This document shows, in pieces, positions 1-8,885 of a DNA stretch of 64,000 nt (the stretch's first letter is position 1; each line of letters starts with the position of its first letter). The position numbers were made by a program, and so were the translations under genes. Under the pieces are notes generated by a model. It was not told the origin of the DNA and did no database searches. It saw only the letters and a list, made by a program, of their open reading frames with translations. This DNA comes from Enterobacter ludwigii (GTDB taxonomy: Bacteria > Pseudomonadota > Gammaproteobacteria > Enterobacterales > Enterobacteriaceae). The stretch lies in the NCBI GenBank assembly GCA_023023105.1, contig CP083824.1:2790001-2854000 (forward strand). The letters are read 5' to 3'.

Positions 1-1
1 T

Positions 2-1075
2 CTCGCCCCCTTTACCACCTGGATGCTGACTTTTCTGTGTGGTACCGGACATGTGGTCTACACCATGTTCCCGATCATTGCAGATATCGCCCTGAAAAAA
101 GGGATCCGCCCGGAACGTCCAATGGCGGTAGCATCCGTGGCCTCGCAGATGGCGATTACGGCATCACCGGTTTCCGTTGCCGTTGTATCGCTGGTGTCCA
201 TCCTGGGCGCTCAGCATGGAATTGGCCATGCGTGGGGCATCCTTGAAATACTTGCAGTGTCAGTTCCTGCTTCACTTTTCGGTGTAGCCATCGCTGCCCT
301 GTGGAGTTTGCGGCGCGGGAAAGATCTGGCCGACGACATGGATTTTCAGGAGAAGCTTAAAGATCCAAAGCAGCGCGAGTTTATCTATGGCGGAACAGAG
401 ACGTTAATGAATCAACGTTTTCCAAAACAAGCCTACTGGTCCACGTGGATTTTCTTTGCCGGTATTGCCGTAGTGGTGCTGCTGGGGGCATTCCCGGAAT
501 TACGCCCCGCCTTTGAGCTGAAAGGCAAAATGACGGCGCTGTCGATGAACCTTGTCATTCAGATGATGATGTTAATTGCAGGCGCCGTAATGCTGATGGC
601 CTGCAAGGTCAATGCCTCTGCTATTTCTAACGGTGCGGTATTCAAAGCCGGAATGGTGGCGATCTTCTCGGTGTTCGGCGTGGCGTGGATGAGTGATACC
701 TTTTTCCAGGCGCATCTTGACGAGTTAAAACTGGCGCTGGAAGGCGTTGTGAAAAGCCACCCGTGGACGTATGCCATTGTACTGTTTCTGGTGTCGAAGC
801 TGGTGAACAGCCAGGCCGCAGCGCTGACGGCCGTTGCGCCCATGGGCCTGATGTTGGGTATTGAGCCGAAAATGCTGATCGCCTTTTTCCCGGCGTCATA
901 CGGGTATTTTGTCCTGCCGACCTATCCAAGTGATTTGGCCTGTATCGGTTTTGACCGTTCAGGCACGACCCGCATCGGCAAATTTATCATCAACCACAGC
1001 TTTATTCTGCCAGGGCTGATTGGTGTAAGTTGTGCGTGCGCGGCAAGCTACCTGCTGGTCCAGACGTTCTTCTGA
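2..1075 (+). CDS. dcuB: Anaerobic C4-dicarboxylate transporter, DcuB type (5' end outside window)
   Basis: Open from the window edge, about 357 residues of a carrier normally near 445. The family exchanges fumarate, malate or aspartate for succinate across the inner membrane during anaerobic growth. The sequence is a string of hydrophobic segments with the motifs LCGTGHVVYT near the visible start, RPERPMAVAS, and a C-terminal stretch FDRSGTTRIGKF followed by NHSFILPGLIGVS, which resembles DcuB more than DcuA. A hairpin follows the stop. It converges on yecJ. In E. coli K-12 dcuB sits beside fumB, so the position next to yecJ-yecR is different here. The family is sure; the DcuB assignment is by remembered likeness. 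Confidence 0.8.
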   Translation, partial: LAPFTTWMLTFLCGTGHVVYTMFPIIADIALKKGIRPERPMAVASVASQMAITASPVSVAVVSLVSILGAQHGIGHAWGILEILAVSVPASLFGVAIAALWSLRRGKDLADDMDFQEKLKDPKQREFIYGGTETLMNQRFPKQAYWSTWIFFAGIAVVVLLGAFPELRPAFELKGKMTALSMNLVIQMMMLIAGAVMLMACKVNASAISNGAVFKAGMVAIFSVFGVAWMSDTFFQAHLDELKLALEGVVKSHPWTYAIVLFLVSKLVNSQAAALTAVAPMGLMLGIEPKMLIAFFPASYGYFVLPTYPSDLACIGFDRSGTTRIGKFIINHSFILPGLIGVSCACAASYLLVQTFF

Positions 1076-1085
1076 TGGCATTGAA

Positions 1086-1106
1086 GGGCGACAAATACTG
1101 TCGCCC
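1086..1106. terminator. Hairpin between converging dcuB and yecJ
   Basis: GGGCGACA, five-base loop AATAC, then TGTCGCCC: a perfect 8-bp stem 11 bases after the dcuB stop and 12 before the yecJ stop. The T run is poor, so it may act as a weak terminator or as a 3' mRNA stabiliser for both transcripts. Confidence 0.55.
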
Positions 1107-1117
1107 ATTTCCACTCT

Positions 1118-1369
1118 TCAGTGAGACTCACTCTGCGGCGTGAATCGCAGCTCAATCAGCGCAATGGCTTTTTGGATGGCACGAAGCGTAACCGGATCAG
1201 CCGCTGCCGGATGACTGGCGAAATCAATGTTTTTCAGCTGAGTTGACATCTTCTCGCGCACTTCAACCGGCGCAATAACGTCCAGGACATCAAGAATTTG
1301 TTTGATAACCAGCTGACAGGCGACAACGTCAGAGACCAGTTCCTGATCGGCACTCAGGTTTTGAGACAT
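1118..1369 (-). CDS. yecJ: YecJ, DUF2766 family small protein
   Basis: 83 residues starting [16 protein letters not shown], nearly the same as E. coli YecJ. The ATG at 1369 is preferred because it follows GGAGAAAGCCCCC and gives the family length; longer in-frame starts exist upstream. Mostly helical and soluble, with no signal peptide. Function is unknown. In E. coli it also lies beside yecR and the ferritin genes, so this is core synteny. Confidence 0.88.
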   Translation of the reverse strand: MSQNLSADQELVSDVVACQLVIKQILDVLDVIAPVEVREKMSTQLKNIDFASHPAAADPVTLRAIQKAIALIELRFTPQSESH

Positions 1370-1600
1370 GGGGGCTTTCTCCTTATTTAAAGGCCGCCAT
1401 AGTAGCAAAACGCAGGCTCTTTTATCTCCCCTTCGTCACGTACAGGTACAAAAAAACCGCCAATATTAAATGTACCGGATGCGGATTACATTCAATTCCA
1501 TCCCGTTGCAAAGAGAGAGGGCAGATTGTCCGGCTATTCCAGGCATTGCAGCAAACATCTGCAGGTACGATAACGTATTTCCATCCATTCAGAGCGAACC

Positions 1601-1939
1601 ATGAAAAGAGTCATCGTAGCTGGCACGATCCTGCTGCTCGCGGGGTGTAGCATTAACCGCCAGGCTGAGGTCAGTAGTCTCGACGCGCCCAACGGCATAG
1701 TCCGCCTCGACTACGGCCAGGCGGCGCTACAAAATGCGTATTCTGATGAGTATGTGAATAACGGTACGGCGGCAAAAGCGTGTCAGAGCATGGGGTATGC
1801 CACCGCCTCTGCCTATGGCCAGCCCATCAAAACCTGCACGCTGATTAGCGGCTCTCTGTGTCTGAACGAGAGCGTGACTATCCAGTATAAATGTATGGGT
1901 TTTGCCGTTAACCCTAAGTCAAATAATCCGTGGTATTAA
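1601..1939 (+). CDS. yecR: YecR-like lipoprotein
   Basis: 112 residues with a type II signal peptide, MKRVIVAGTILLLAGC, whose lipobox LLAGC puts the lipidated cysteine at residue 16. In E. coli yecR belongs to the FlhDC flagellar regulon, but its role is unknown. The mature part is short with several cysteines (near AKACQSMGY, KTCTLISGSLCLNE and QYKCMG) that could form disulfides in the periplasm. No clear sigma-28 site was found upstream, which fits class 2 control by FlhDC but does not prove it. A good terminator follows. Confidence 0.85.
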   Translation: MKRVIVAGTILLLAGCSINRQAEVSSLDAPNGIVRLDYGQAALQNAYSDEYVNNGTAAKACQSMGYATASAYGQPIKTCTLISGSLCLNESVTIQYKCMGFAVNPKSNNPWY

Positions 1940-1944
1940 TCAGG

Positions 1945-1970
1945 ACTGCCAGTATTTGCTGGCAGTTTAT
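1945..1970 (+). terminator. Rho-independent terminator after yecR
   Basis: ACTGCCAG, loop TATTTG, CTGGCAGT followed by TTATTT: an 8-bp stem with a short T-rich tail immediately after the yecR stop. Confidence 0.7.
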
Positions 1971-2141
1971 TTCATTACGAACAAAAATAATTCTCATTAA
2001 TAAATATAAAAATCGTCAATGCGTTTTATTCCCATTCGTATTTTAAATAAAGAAATAAAAATTTTACGTTTTGCAAATAATTAAATAACAAATTATAGTA
2101 TCGCTCATTGTGAATCAGAAATAATAACCAGGAGCGCCACT

Positions 2142-2639
2142 ATGCTGAAAACTGAAATGATCGACAAGCTCAATGCACAAATGAACCTTGAGCTTTTTTC
2201 GTCCCTGCTCTACCAGCAGATGAGCGCCTGGTGCAGCTACCACAGTTTCGAAGGCGCGGCTGCGTTTTTGCGTCGTCACGCTCAGGAAGAGATGACCCAT
2301 ATGCAACGTCTGTTTGATTATCTGACAGATACCGGCGCCCTGCCGCGCATTGAAACCGTGACATCCCCTTTTGCTGAATATAATTCTCTCGATGAACTGT
2401 TCCGCGCAACCTACGAGCACGAACAATTAATCACACAGAAAATTAACGAACTGGTTCATGCGGCAATGACCAGCCAGGATTATCCAACCTTTAACTTCCT
2501 GCAATGGTATGTAGCTGAACAGCACGAAGAAGAGAAGCTGTTTAAATCCGTCCTGGATAAATTATCTCTGGTGGGTAAATCTGGCGAAGGTCTTTACTTT
2601 ATTGATAAAGAACTTTCTACCCTCGATACGCAAAACTAA
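2142..2639 (+). CDS. ftnA: Non-haem ferritin FtnA
   Basis: 165 residues, the exact length of E. coli FtnA. It forms a 24-subunit cytoplasmic shell that oxidises Fe(II) and stores Fe(III). Ferroxidase residues are in place: Glu17 (MNLELFSS), Glu49/Glu50 and His53 in HAQEEMTHM, and the [13 protein letters not shown] stretch near 125-137. CAGGAGCG lies upstream of the ATG. The 170 bases before the start are very AT-rich. A strong terminator follows. Likely monocistronic, between yecR and tyrP as in related genomes. Confidence 0.96.
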   Translation: MLKTEMIDKLNAQMNLELFSSLLYQQMSAWCSYHSFEGAAAFLRRHAQEEMTHMQRLFDYLTDTGALPRIETVTSPFAEYNSLDELFRATYEHEQLITQKINELVHAAMTSQDYPTFNFLQWYVAEQHEEEKLFKSVLDKLSLVGKSGEGLYFIDKELSTLDTQN

Positions 2640-2645
2640 TTCCAG

Positions 2646-2676
2646 CGCGGTGCCGAAAATCGGCGCCGCGTTTTTT
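2646..2676 (+). terminator. Rho-independent terminator of ftnA
   Basis: GCGGTGCCGA, loop of three A, TCGGCGCCGC then six T. The stem is 10 bp with one G-T wobble, starting 7 bases after the ftnA stop. Confidence 0.88.
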
Positions 2677-2777
2677 ACTTACATTCCCTGCATCAAAACC
2701 CTCATTGTATTTCCTGTTCCCCTTATTAACGTTACGTCTGGATGACGCCCCATGCATGATCGCAGAGCGCTCAACTT

Positions 2778-2818
2778 CGTAAACCTTTCATTACACTACT
2801 TGTAACGGTGATTTGACG
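2778..2818 (+). promoter_or_regulatory. Two TyrR-box-like sites upstream of tyrP
   Basis: The TyrR consensus is TGTAAA-N6-TTTACA. Positions 2778-2795 read CGTAAA-CCTTTC-ATTACA (10 of 12 matches). Positions 2801-2818 read TGTAAC-GGTGAT-TTGACG, weaker and overlapping the -35 hexamer. A strong box next to a weak promoter-overlapping box is the arrangement known for E. coli tyrP, where it lets TyrR repress with tyrosine and activate with phenylalanine. The call rests on motif match and position. Confidence 0.65.
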
Positions 2819-2841
2819 AGTTACCGCTTTTCCCTTACTCT
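2813..2841 (+). promoter_or_regulatory. Probable sigma-70 promoter of tyrP
   Basis: TTGACG (2813-2818), a 17-base spacer, then TACTCT (2836-2841), about 45 bases before the GTG start. The -35 overlaps the weaker TyrR-like box. Confidence 0.5.
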
Positions 2842-2886
2842 GCGCCGCAGATTTTGTCGCGATTACGAATCGTTGTAGAGGAAAGC

Positions 2887-4098
2887 GTGAAAAACAGAAC
2901 CCTGGGAAGTATTTTTATCGTCGCCGGAACGACGATTGGAGCAGGAATGCTGGCAATGCCCCTGGCAGCCGCAGGCGTGGGGTTTGGGATGACCTTGCTG
3001 CTACTTGGTATGCTCTGGGCGTTAATGTGCTACACCGCACTGTTGTTGCTTGAGGTTTATCAGCATGTGCCAGCCGACACCGGTCTGGGTTCTCTTGCAG
3101 CACGCTATCTGGGACGCTACGGTCAGTGGATAACCGGCTTTAGCATGATGTTCCTGATGTACGCTCTGACTGCCGCCTATATTAGCGGTGCCGGGGAGCT
3201 CATCGCCTCCAGCGTCAATGACTGGTTCGGCTCCGATATTACCCCGGCAACGGGCGCCATTTTCTTTGCGCTCATCGGCGGTGGCGTGGTCTGCGTGGGG
3301 ACGTCGCTGGTCGATCTGTTTAACCGTTTTCTGTTCAGTGCCAAAATTCTGTTCCTGATTGTGATGCTGGTACTGCTCGCACCACATGTACACAAGGTCA
3401 ACCTGCTGACGCTGCCGCTGGAAAAAGGGCTGGCGCTTTCCGCAATCCCGGTCATTTTCACTTCGTTTGGTTTTCACGGCAGCGTGCCGAGCATTGTCAG
3501 CTATATGAACGGCGATATTCGCAAGCTGCGCCGTGTCTTTGTTATCGGCAGCGCAATCCCCCTGATCGCTTATATTTTCTGGCAACTGGTGACGCTGGGC
3601 AGCATTGACTCTTCGACCTTTATTGGACTGATGGCGCAACACGCTGGCCTGAATGGTTTTCTGCTGGCACTGCGCGAGGTTGTGACCTCCCCACATGTGG
3701 AACTGGCGGTACACCTGTTTGCCGACCTGGCACTGACCACGTCGTTCCTGGGTGTTGCGCTGGGCCTGTTTGATTACCTGGCTGACCTGTTCCAGCGTCG
3801 CAATACCGCGGCTGGACGGTTGCAGACGGGCGCAATCACCTTCCTGCCACCGCTGGCCTTTGCGCTGTTTTACCCACGCGGGTTTGTGATGGCGCTGGGT
3901 TACGCGGGGGTGGCACTGTCGATCCTTGCCCTGTTGCTCCCTTCCCTGCTGGCATGGAAGAGCCGTCAGCAACATCCTCAGCAAGGGTATCGCGTGGCGG
4001 GGGGAAAACCGCTGCTGTGTATCGTGTTTGGCTGTGGCGTGGTGATTATTCTGGTGCAGGTTTTGATTGCAGCGGGAATGCTGCCTGAAGTGGGTTAA
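2887..4098 (+). CDS. tyrP: Tyrosine-specific transporter TyrP
   Basis: 403 residues, identical in length to E. coli TyrP. Proton-driven tyrosine uptake across the inner membrane, hydroxy/aromatic amino-acid permease family, with about eleven hydrophobic segments. The start is the GTG at 2887, giving [20 protein letters not shown], preceded by AGAGGAAAGC; it matches the E. coli N-terminus. Signature segments include [17 protein letters not shown] and [15 protein letters not shown]. Single gene, probably under TyrR. The region after it differs from E. coli because IS1 and unknown sequence lie before yecA. Confidence 0.95.
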   Translation: MKNRTLGSIFIVAGTTIGAGMLAMPLAAAGVGFGMTLLLLGMLWALMCYTALLLLEVYQHVPADTGLGSLAARYLGRYGQWITGFSMMFLMYALTAAYISGAGELIASSVNDWFGSDITPATGAIFFALIGGGVVCVGTSLVDLFNRFLFSAKILFLIVMLVLLAPHVHKVNLLTLPLEKGLALSAIPVIFTSFGFHGSVPSIVSYMNGDIRKLRRVFVIGSAIPLIAYIFWQLVTLGSIDSSTFIGLMAQHAGLNGFLLALREVVTSPHVELAVHLFADLALTTSFLGVALGLFDYLADLFQRRNTAAGRLQTGAITFLPPLAFALFYPRGFVMALGYAGVALSILALLLPSLLAWKSRQQHPQQGYRVAGGKPLLCIVFGCGVVIILVQVLIAAGMLPEVG

Positions 4099-4555
4099 AA
4101 ACGGGGGTTAAGGGGAAACTACCAGCTACCATAGGGGTATGTTTACCCTTTGATAAAACCCCTTATGTCCTGATAAGGCAGAGACTGCGCTTACGCGGAT
4201 TCAGGAAAACATCAGAGAGTTGAAAGAAATTCAGTCGTGATTTCAGATTTATAAACAATACGCGGGCACGAGGCCCGCGATATTGCTTAACCCCCAATTG
4301 AAAAAACTCAGTGAACACTAACATAGTATTTCCTTCGGGAAGGAATACGTATTGACATATACATTCTCATAAATTCTCGGTTCATCTTTCAATGATTTAA
4401 ATTTATTATGCATACACCATTGTTTTTTGTTAGAACAATCGAAATCTAAATCAACACACAGTCATTAATGCAAGCATTACACCGAATGCCAAAGCATCAT
4501 AATAAAGAACAGCTTTACGAGGTAAGATTAGAGCGATTAATTCATTCATCATTAC
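4099..4555. other. Intergenic region between tyrP and IS1
   Basis: 457 bases with no convincing complete gene. It holds a GC hairpin (4261-4279, CGCGGGC-ACGAG-GCCCGCG), an open stretch on the + strand ending at 4238 whose last 14 residues or so (RIQENIRELKEIQS) look protein-like but which has no start, and a small reverse-strand reading frame abutting IS1. The mix suggests leftovers of accessory genes lost here. Confidence 0.5.
4451..4552 (-). pseudogene. Small hydrophobic reading frame abutting IS1, probably a truncated gene
   Basis: 33 codons, MMNELIALILPRKAVLYYD and then a hydrophobic end to TGA. The ATG lies 3 bases from the IS1 left end, so any upstream start, ribosome site or promoter has been removed by the insertion. 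It could be the tail of a longer membrane protein. No family recognised. IS1 here lacks a target duplication, so the upstream half is probably deleted rather than sitting on the far side. Confidence 0.3.
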
Positions 4556-4610
4556 GGTAATGGTGCCAACTTACTGATTTAGTGTATGATGGTGTTTTTG
4601 AGGTGCTCCA

Positions 4611-4886
4611 GTGGCTTCTGTTTCTATCAGCTGTCCCTCCTGTTCAGCTACTGAAGGCGTGGTGCGTAACGGTAAAAGTACTGCCGGACATCAGCGCTAT
4701 CTCTGCTCTCACTGCCGTAAAACATGGCAGCTACAGTTCACTTACACCGCTTCTCAACCCGGTACGCATCAGAAAATCATTGATATGGCCATGAATGGCG
4801 TCGGATGTCGCGCCAGTGCACGCATTATGGGCGTTGGCCTCAACACGATTTTACGACACTTAAAAAACTCAGGCCGCAGTCGGTAA
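4611..4886 (+). CDS. insA: IS1 InsA
   Basis: 91 residues. N-terminal zinc finger with Cys pairs in ISCPSCSAT and [10 protein letters not shown], then a helix-turn-helix near [20 protein letters not shown]. InsA alone represses IS1 transcription. The end of the gene contains the slippery A6C (4862-4868) where a -1 frameshift produces the InsAB' transposase. Confidence 0.95.
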   Translation: MASVSISCPSCSATEGVVRNGKSTAGHQRYLCSHCRKTWQLQFTYTASQPGTHQKIIDMAMNGVGCRASARIMGVGLNTILRHLKNSGRSR

Positions 4887-5308
4887 ACTCACGCATACAA
4901 CCGGGCAGTGACGTCATTGTTTGCGCGGAAATGGACGAACAGTGGGGTTACGTCGGCGCTAAATCACGCCAGCGCTGGTTGTTTTACGCGTATGACAGGA
5001 TACGGAGGACGGTTGTGGCGCACGTATTCGGTGAACGCACGTTGGCCACGCTGGAGCGTCTTCTGGGCCTGCTGTCGGCCTTTGAGGTCGTGGTATGGAT
5101 GACGGATGGCTGGCCGCTGTATGAATCACGCCTGAAGGGAGAACTGCACGTTATCAGCAAGCGATATACGCAGCGCATTGAGCGGCATAACCTGAATCTG
5201 AGGCAGCATCTGGCAAGGCTGGGCAGGAAGTCACTGTCGTTCTCAAAATCGGTGGAGCTGCATGACAAAGTCATCGGGCATTATCTGAACATAAAACACT
5301 ATCAGTAA
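4805..5308 (+). CDS. insB: IS1 InsB' (transposase catalytic part)
   Basis: Overlaps insA in the -1 frame. Carries the DDE catalytic region: Asp in [13 protein letters not shown], Asp in [11 protein letters not shown] and the later acidic residue near [11 protein letters not shown]. Functional only as the InsAB' fusion made by ribosomal frameshifting at A6C; the nominal ATG at 4805 is probably not the true start. Confidence 0.93.
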   Translation: MSRQCTHYGRWPQHDFTTLKKLRPQSVNSRIQPGSDVIVCAEMDEQWGYVGAKSRQRWLFYAYDRIRRTVVAHVFGERTLATLERLLGLLSAFEVVVWMTDGWPLYESRLKGELHVISKRYTQRIERHNLNLRQHLARLGRKSLSFSKSVELHDKVIGHYLNIKHYQ

Positions 5309-5323
5309 GTTGGAGTCATTACC

Positions 5324-5643
5324 AAAAGACCGGGACACACTCGATACAAATATAATAATACAGGGAACCACTAAGAATTTCAGAACGGCAAGAGATTCTA
5401 GCCGACAATCATCGCCCGGATATCTTTAGGCAAGACAAATATGATTAACCTCCGTATTATTGGAGTGAAAAGCGACGTATAGTTAACAGAAAAATCCACC
5501 CAGCTATCATTATCCGCAGGGCCGCGGGGATTGCTAAGGGGGCTACGATGCCCCCTTATCTTGATCACATGTTAAGGACGTATTATTTTCTGTTGGTGTT
5601 AAGGTGAACGAAATAAAGTTACCTAAATCCACAAAAAAATGTA
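5324..5643. other. Intergenic region between IS1 and yecA
   Basis: 320 bases with no open frame worth calling. It includes a hairpin AAGGGGGC-TACGAT-GCCCCCTT at 5536-5557 that may end the yecA transcript (reverse strand), though it lacks a good T run. The left part, next to IS1, is AT-rich and unassigned. Confidence 0.5.
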
Positions 5644-6312
5644 TCAGTGCAAACAGCAGCTCTTAAACTTCTTCCCGCTACCGCAAGGACACGGATCGTT
5701 ACGCCCGACCTTCGCCCCATTCACAATCGGCTTCTTCTCTTCCGGTTGCTGCGGGTTGTTCACCCAATAATTGTACAAACGCAGTGCCGCAGGCTGGATG
5801 CTTTCAATGCTGGCTTTATATTCCTCTTCCGTCAGCGCATCCAGCTTGTCGCTGTTCTCTTCAGTACCGTGCAGCGCAATCACATCCAGATCGGCCTTTA
5901 GATCTTCCGGCAAGGCAGACCAGTCCGTCAGCGCCACGCCGCGCATGTAGCCGTAGCACCACTCTTCCACAACGGTATAGCTTTCACCGTCCACGTCGTT
6001 GTAACCAAACATCGGTTCAAACTGATCCGGGTATTCGCTCAGGCGCTCGGCGATATCGTTCATATGCTTAAAGCAGAGATCGATAAAACGGTTCATCTCA
6101 CGATCGTTTTTCCAGCGTGGAATGTACTTCTCGCCACCCCACACCGCCACCAGCCAGGTATCGGGCTCGACGACAACGGGGCCAGAAAGCACTGCGGTAA
6201 GCATGCCGTCCAGTTCGGAGACGTCAATCACGGACGCATCGTCGTGACCGTAAGACATTAATGTCTCTTCAAGCCACTCCATTTCGCTTTCATTCAATGG
6301 GCCTTCAGTCAT
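5644..6312 (-). CDS. yecA: YecA, UPF0149 family protein with C-terminal SEC-C metal-binding motif
   Basis: 222 residues starting [16 protein letters not shown]; this ATG matches the E. coli start, although the frame is open further upstream. The body is the UPF0149/YgfB-like helical domain. The last 20 residues, [20 protein letters not shown], are the SEC-C zinc/iron-binding motif also found at the SecA tail. In E. coli YecA (AscA) has been linked to SecA and ribosomes. In E. coli yecA lies between tyrP and leuZ; here the liv operon and an island separate it from leuZ. Confidence 0.93.
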   Translation of the reverse strand: MTEGPLNESEMEWLEETLMSYGHDDASVIDVSELDGMLTAVLSGPVVVEPDTWLVAVWGGEKYIPRWKNDREMNRFIDLCFKHMNDIAERLSEYPDQFEPMFGYNDVDGESYTVVEEWCYGYMRGVALTDWSALPEDLKADLDVIALHGTEENSDKLDALTEEEYKASIESIQPAALRLYNYWVNNPQQPEEKKPIVNGAKVGRNDPCPCGSGKKFKSCCLH

Positions 6313-6737
6313 CGCTGACACTCCTGATAAAAAGGAAAGGATCCTACCACATATCGCACACCTTTCCGGGTTGAAGTTTAGGTCTTTATTGCTGCAAAAA
6401 CGTGCAAATCGTGACTCCTGCACAACTTATGGGCTTTATTGTTAACGATATGTGATCTCCGCTGTAATTTCTTCTCCTCCCGCAAGGCGACATAACACGG
6501 GGCTCTATACTCAAACATGTCGCAAACCCATCAATGGGTTAACCATTCTGGCAACGTTTTTGCTTAATGTTCTTCGCGCGAAGTTGCGCATGGAAACCTC
6601 GCCGTATCACGCAGGATGCAGTCTGGATCTTGTTCGTTTAGTGCATTTTGTTCTTGCTCGTGTTTTGGACTGGCTGCGCCGTCGGGCGTTTGGGTATACG
6701 CCGTGGTGCAAAAACCTCTTTGCTAAGGAACATAATA
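6313..6737. other. Divergent control region between yecA and the liv operon
   Basis: 425 bases between two divergent starts. No family-supported gene was seen. It must hold both promoters. The part from about 6590 to 6735 probably forms a long 5' leader of the liv mRNA. Lrp control would be expected for such an operon, but I could not point to convincing Lrp sites. Confidence 0.4.
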
Positions 6738-7859
6738 ATGTCGCTGAAATTTATCAGAACGCCTCTTTCTCTTGTGTTGGCCGGTTGCCTGGTGACCGCA
6801 TTTTCCGCCCAGGCAGATATTGTGATCGGTGTCGCCGGACCGTTCACAGGCCCCAATGCCACCTATGGCGATCAGTACTGGCACGGCGCAACGCAAGCCG
6901 CTGAAGACATTAATGCTGCTGGCGGCATTAACGGGGAGAAGATCAAACTGGTTCAGGGGGATGACGCCTGCGAGCCGAAACAGGCTGTGGCTGTTGCTAA
7001 CCGTCTGGTGGACCAGGATAAAGTCAACGCCGTGGTTGGCCACTTCTGCTCCTCTTCCACCATGCCCGCCTCCGAGGTTTACAGCGATGCGGGGATTATT
7101 GCCATCACTCCCGGCTCGACCAACCCGCTGATTACGGAACGCGGTATGAGCGACATGTTCCGCATGTGCGGACGCGATGACCAGCAGGGCCAGGTCGCCA
7201 GCGACTTCATCATCGACAAGCTGAAAGCCAAACGTGTGGTGATCATTCACGATAAAGACACCTACGGTCAGGGTCTGGCTGACGCCACCAAAGCGGCGCT
7301 GGCGAAACGCGGGGTTCAGGATGTGATGTATGAGGGACTTTCGCGCGGTGAAAAAGACTTTAACGCGCTGGTGACGAAGATCGGTGCACAAAAACCGGAC
7401 GTGGTGTTCTTCGGCGGCTGTCACCCGGAAGCCGGTCCGCTGGTTCGCCAGATGCGTGAACAGGGCGTGCAGGCGAAATTCTTCTCCGGCGACTGTATTG
7501 TCAACGAAGAGATGGTAACCGCCGCGGGTGGCCCGCAATACACCAACGGTATTTACATGACCTTCGGTAAAGATCCGCGCCTGATCCCGGACGGTAAAGC
7601 GGTTATCGAGAAATTCCGCGCCGGTAAATTCGAACCCGAAGGTTACACCCTCTATTCCTATGCCTCTGTACAGGCCATTGCTGCTGCCTTCAAAGCCACC
7701 GGTGGCAAGGACTCTGCCAAAGCCAGCGAGTGGCTGAAAGCCAATGCCGTCGACACGGTGATGGGCAAAAAAGCCTGGGACAGCAAAGGCGATCTGAAAG
7801 TGTCTGACTACGTGGTTTACCAGTGGGACGACAAAGGAAAATATAAGGAAGTGCAGTAA
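6738..7859 (+). CDS. livK: Periplasmic branched-chain amino-acid binding protein (LivJ/LivK type)
   Basis: 373 residues. Signal peptide MSLKFIRTPLSLVLAGCLVTAFSAQA with cleavage before DIVIGVAGPFTG. Two-lobed type I binding protein: the N-lobe has the ligand loop VGHFCSSSTMPASEVY and then ITPGSTNP. It captures leucine/isoleucine/valine (or a related amino acid) in the periplasm and delivers it to the LivHM channel. The ATG at 6738 follows AAGGAACATAATA. The GC near residue 17 is not read as a lipobox because the AQA site lies downstream. LivJ and LivK cannot be told apart here; livK is used because the gene heads an HMGF operon. Confidence 0.9.
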   Translation: MSLKFIRTPLSLVLAGCLVTAFSAQADIVIGVAGPFTGPNATYGDQYWHGATQAAEDINAAGGINGEKIKLVQGDDACEPKQAVAVANRLVDQDKVNAVVGHFCSSSTMPASEVYSDAGIIAITPGSTNPLITERGMSDMFRMCGRDDQQGQVASDFIIDKLKAKRVVIIHDKDTYGQGLADATKAALAKRGVQDVMYEGLSRGEKDFNALVTKIGAQKPDVVFFGGCHPEAGPLVRQMREQGVQAKFFSGDCIVNEEMVTAAGGPQYTNGIYMTFGKDPRLIPDGKAVIEKFRAGKFEPEGYTLYSYASVQAIAAAFKATGGKDSAKASEWLKANAVDTVMGKKAWDSKGDLKVSDYVVYQWDDKGKYKEVQ

Positions 7860-7879
7860 CGGGACGGAATCACGCTCAA

Positions 7880-7903
7880 CGCCGGCAGGCCAGCCTGTCG
7901 GCG
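7880..7903 (+). promoter_or_regulatory. Stem-loop between the binding-protein gene and livH
   Basis: CGCCGGCAGG, loop CCAG, CCTGTCGGCG: 10-bp stem with one G-T wobble, 20 bases after the first stop and without a T run. In binding-protein operons such hairpins protect the upstream mRNA and lower expression of the membrane genes; that role is inferred. Confidence 0.55.
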
Positions 7904-7960
7904 CGTAATAAACATCAGGCTGCGTAAGTCGCGCAGCCTATAAAAAACGAGCGCGCTAAG

Positions 7961-8875
7961 ATGAGTACATTCTTCCTGCAACAGTTAATTAATGGCTTAA
8001 CGCTGGGCTCCGTCTACGGCCTGATCGCCATCGGCTACACCATGGTTTACGGCATTATCGGCATGATTAATTTCGCCCACGGCGAAGTGTATATGATTTC
8101 CGCCTATCTCTGCGCCATTGGCCTGGCGCTGCTGTCATTCTTCGGCCTGCAGTCTTTCCCTCTGTTGATCCTCGGGACGCTGGTTTTCACTATTGTGGTG
8201 ACCGGGGTTTACGGCTGGACCATCGAGCGAATTGCCTATAAGCCGCTGCGAAACTCCACACGCCTGGCGCCACTGATCTCCGCCATCGGTATGTCGCTTA
8301 TTCTGCAAAACTACGCGCAGTTGAGCCAGGGCCCGCGCCAGCAAGGGGTTCCGACCATGCTGGATGGCGTTATTCGCCTGCATCTGGGGGAAGGGTTCGT
8401 TCAGATAACCTATACCAAAGTGTTTATTCTGGTCGCTTCATTTGCCGGCATGCTGGTCCTCACCTGGATAATCAACCATACCCGCCTGGGACGGATGTGC
8501 CGCGCGGTGCAACAGGACCGCAAAATGGCCTCCATTCTGGGGATAAACACCGATCGGATTATTTCGCTGGTCTTTGTCATCGGCGCGGCAATGGCGGGTC
8601 TGGCGGGTGTGCTCATCACCATGAATTACGGCACCTTTGATTTCTACGTCGGATTTGTCATTGGCATCAAAGCCTTTACCGCGGCGGTACTCGGCGGCAT
8701 CGGATCCCTGCCCGGGGCAATGCTCGGCGGACTTATTCTCGGCGTGGCGGAAGCCCAGTTCTCGGGCATGGTGAACTCGGACTATAAAGATGTGTTCTCG
8801 TTTGGGCTTCTGGTGATGATCCTTATTTTCCGTCCCCAGGGACTGCTTGGTCGCCCGATTGTGGCCAAAGTGTGA
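7961..8875 (+). CDS. livH: Branched-chain amino-acid ABC transporter permease LivH
   Basis: 304 residues, highly hydrophobic, inner-membrane permease subunit pairing with LivM. Family marks: QQLINGLTLGSVYGLIAIGYTMVYG at the N-terminus (seen as two shorter motifs around residues 7-31), then GMINFAHGEVYM, and the C-terminal AVLGGIGSLPGAMLGG coupling region followed by IFRPQGLLGRP. 100 bases downstream of the binding-protein gene and 10 before livM, so one operon. Confidence 0.94.
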   Translation: MSTFFLQQLINGLTLGSVYGLIAIGYTMVYGIIGMINFAHGEVYMISAYLCAIGLALLSFFGLQSFPLLILGTLVFTIVVTGVYGWTIERIAYKPLRNSTRLAPLISAIGMSLILQNYAQLSQGPRQQGVPTMLDGVIRLHLGEGFVQITYTKVFILVASFAGMLVLTWIINHTRLGRMCRAVQQDRKMASILGINTDRIISLVFVIGAAMAGLAGVLITMNYGTFDFYVGFVIGIKAFTAAVLGGIGSLPGAMLGGLILGVAEAQFSGMVNSDYKDVFSFGLLVMILIFRPQGLLGRPIVAKV

Positions 8876-8885
8876 GGGAGCAACG

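Larger units (their letters stand above)
4556..5323 (+). mobile_element. IS1, copy 1, no target-site duplication
   Basis: 768 bp, the standard IS1 length, with terminal inverted repeats GGTAATGGTGCCAACTTACTG and (reverse complement) GGTAATGACTCCAACTTACTG. The flanks are CATCATTAC on the left and AAAAGACCG on the right: no 9-bp repeat, unlike the two other copies in this window. That is the mark of an adjacent deletion or of recombination between two IS1 copies. Its coding frames translate identically to the copies at 30862 and 45728. Confidence 0.96.

Noticed and set aside
3022..3984. Long antisense frame (320 codons) opposite tyrP
   Set aside because: Shadow of a GC-rich conserved gene; Gln/Arg-rich translation with no known likeness. 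The same applies to the long frames opposite fliG (57991-59076), livK (6723-7538) and amyA (53965-54675).
4139..4238. Reading frame ending RIQENIRELKEIQS after tyrP
   Set aside because: The ending looks protein-like but there is a stop about 24 codons upstream and no start; noted only as possible debris in the intergenic entry.
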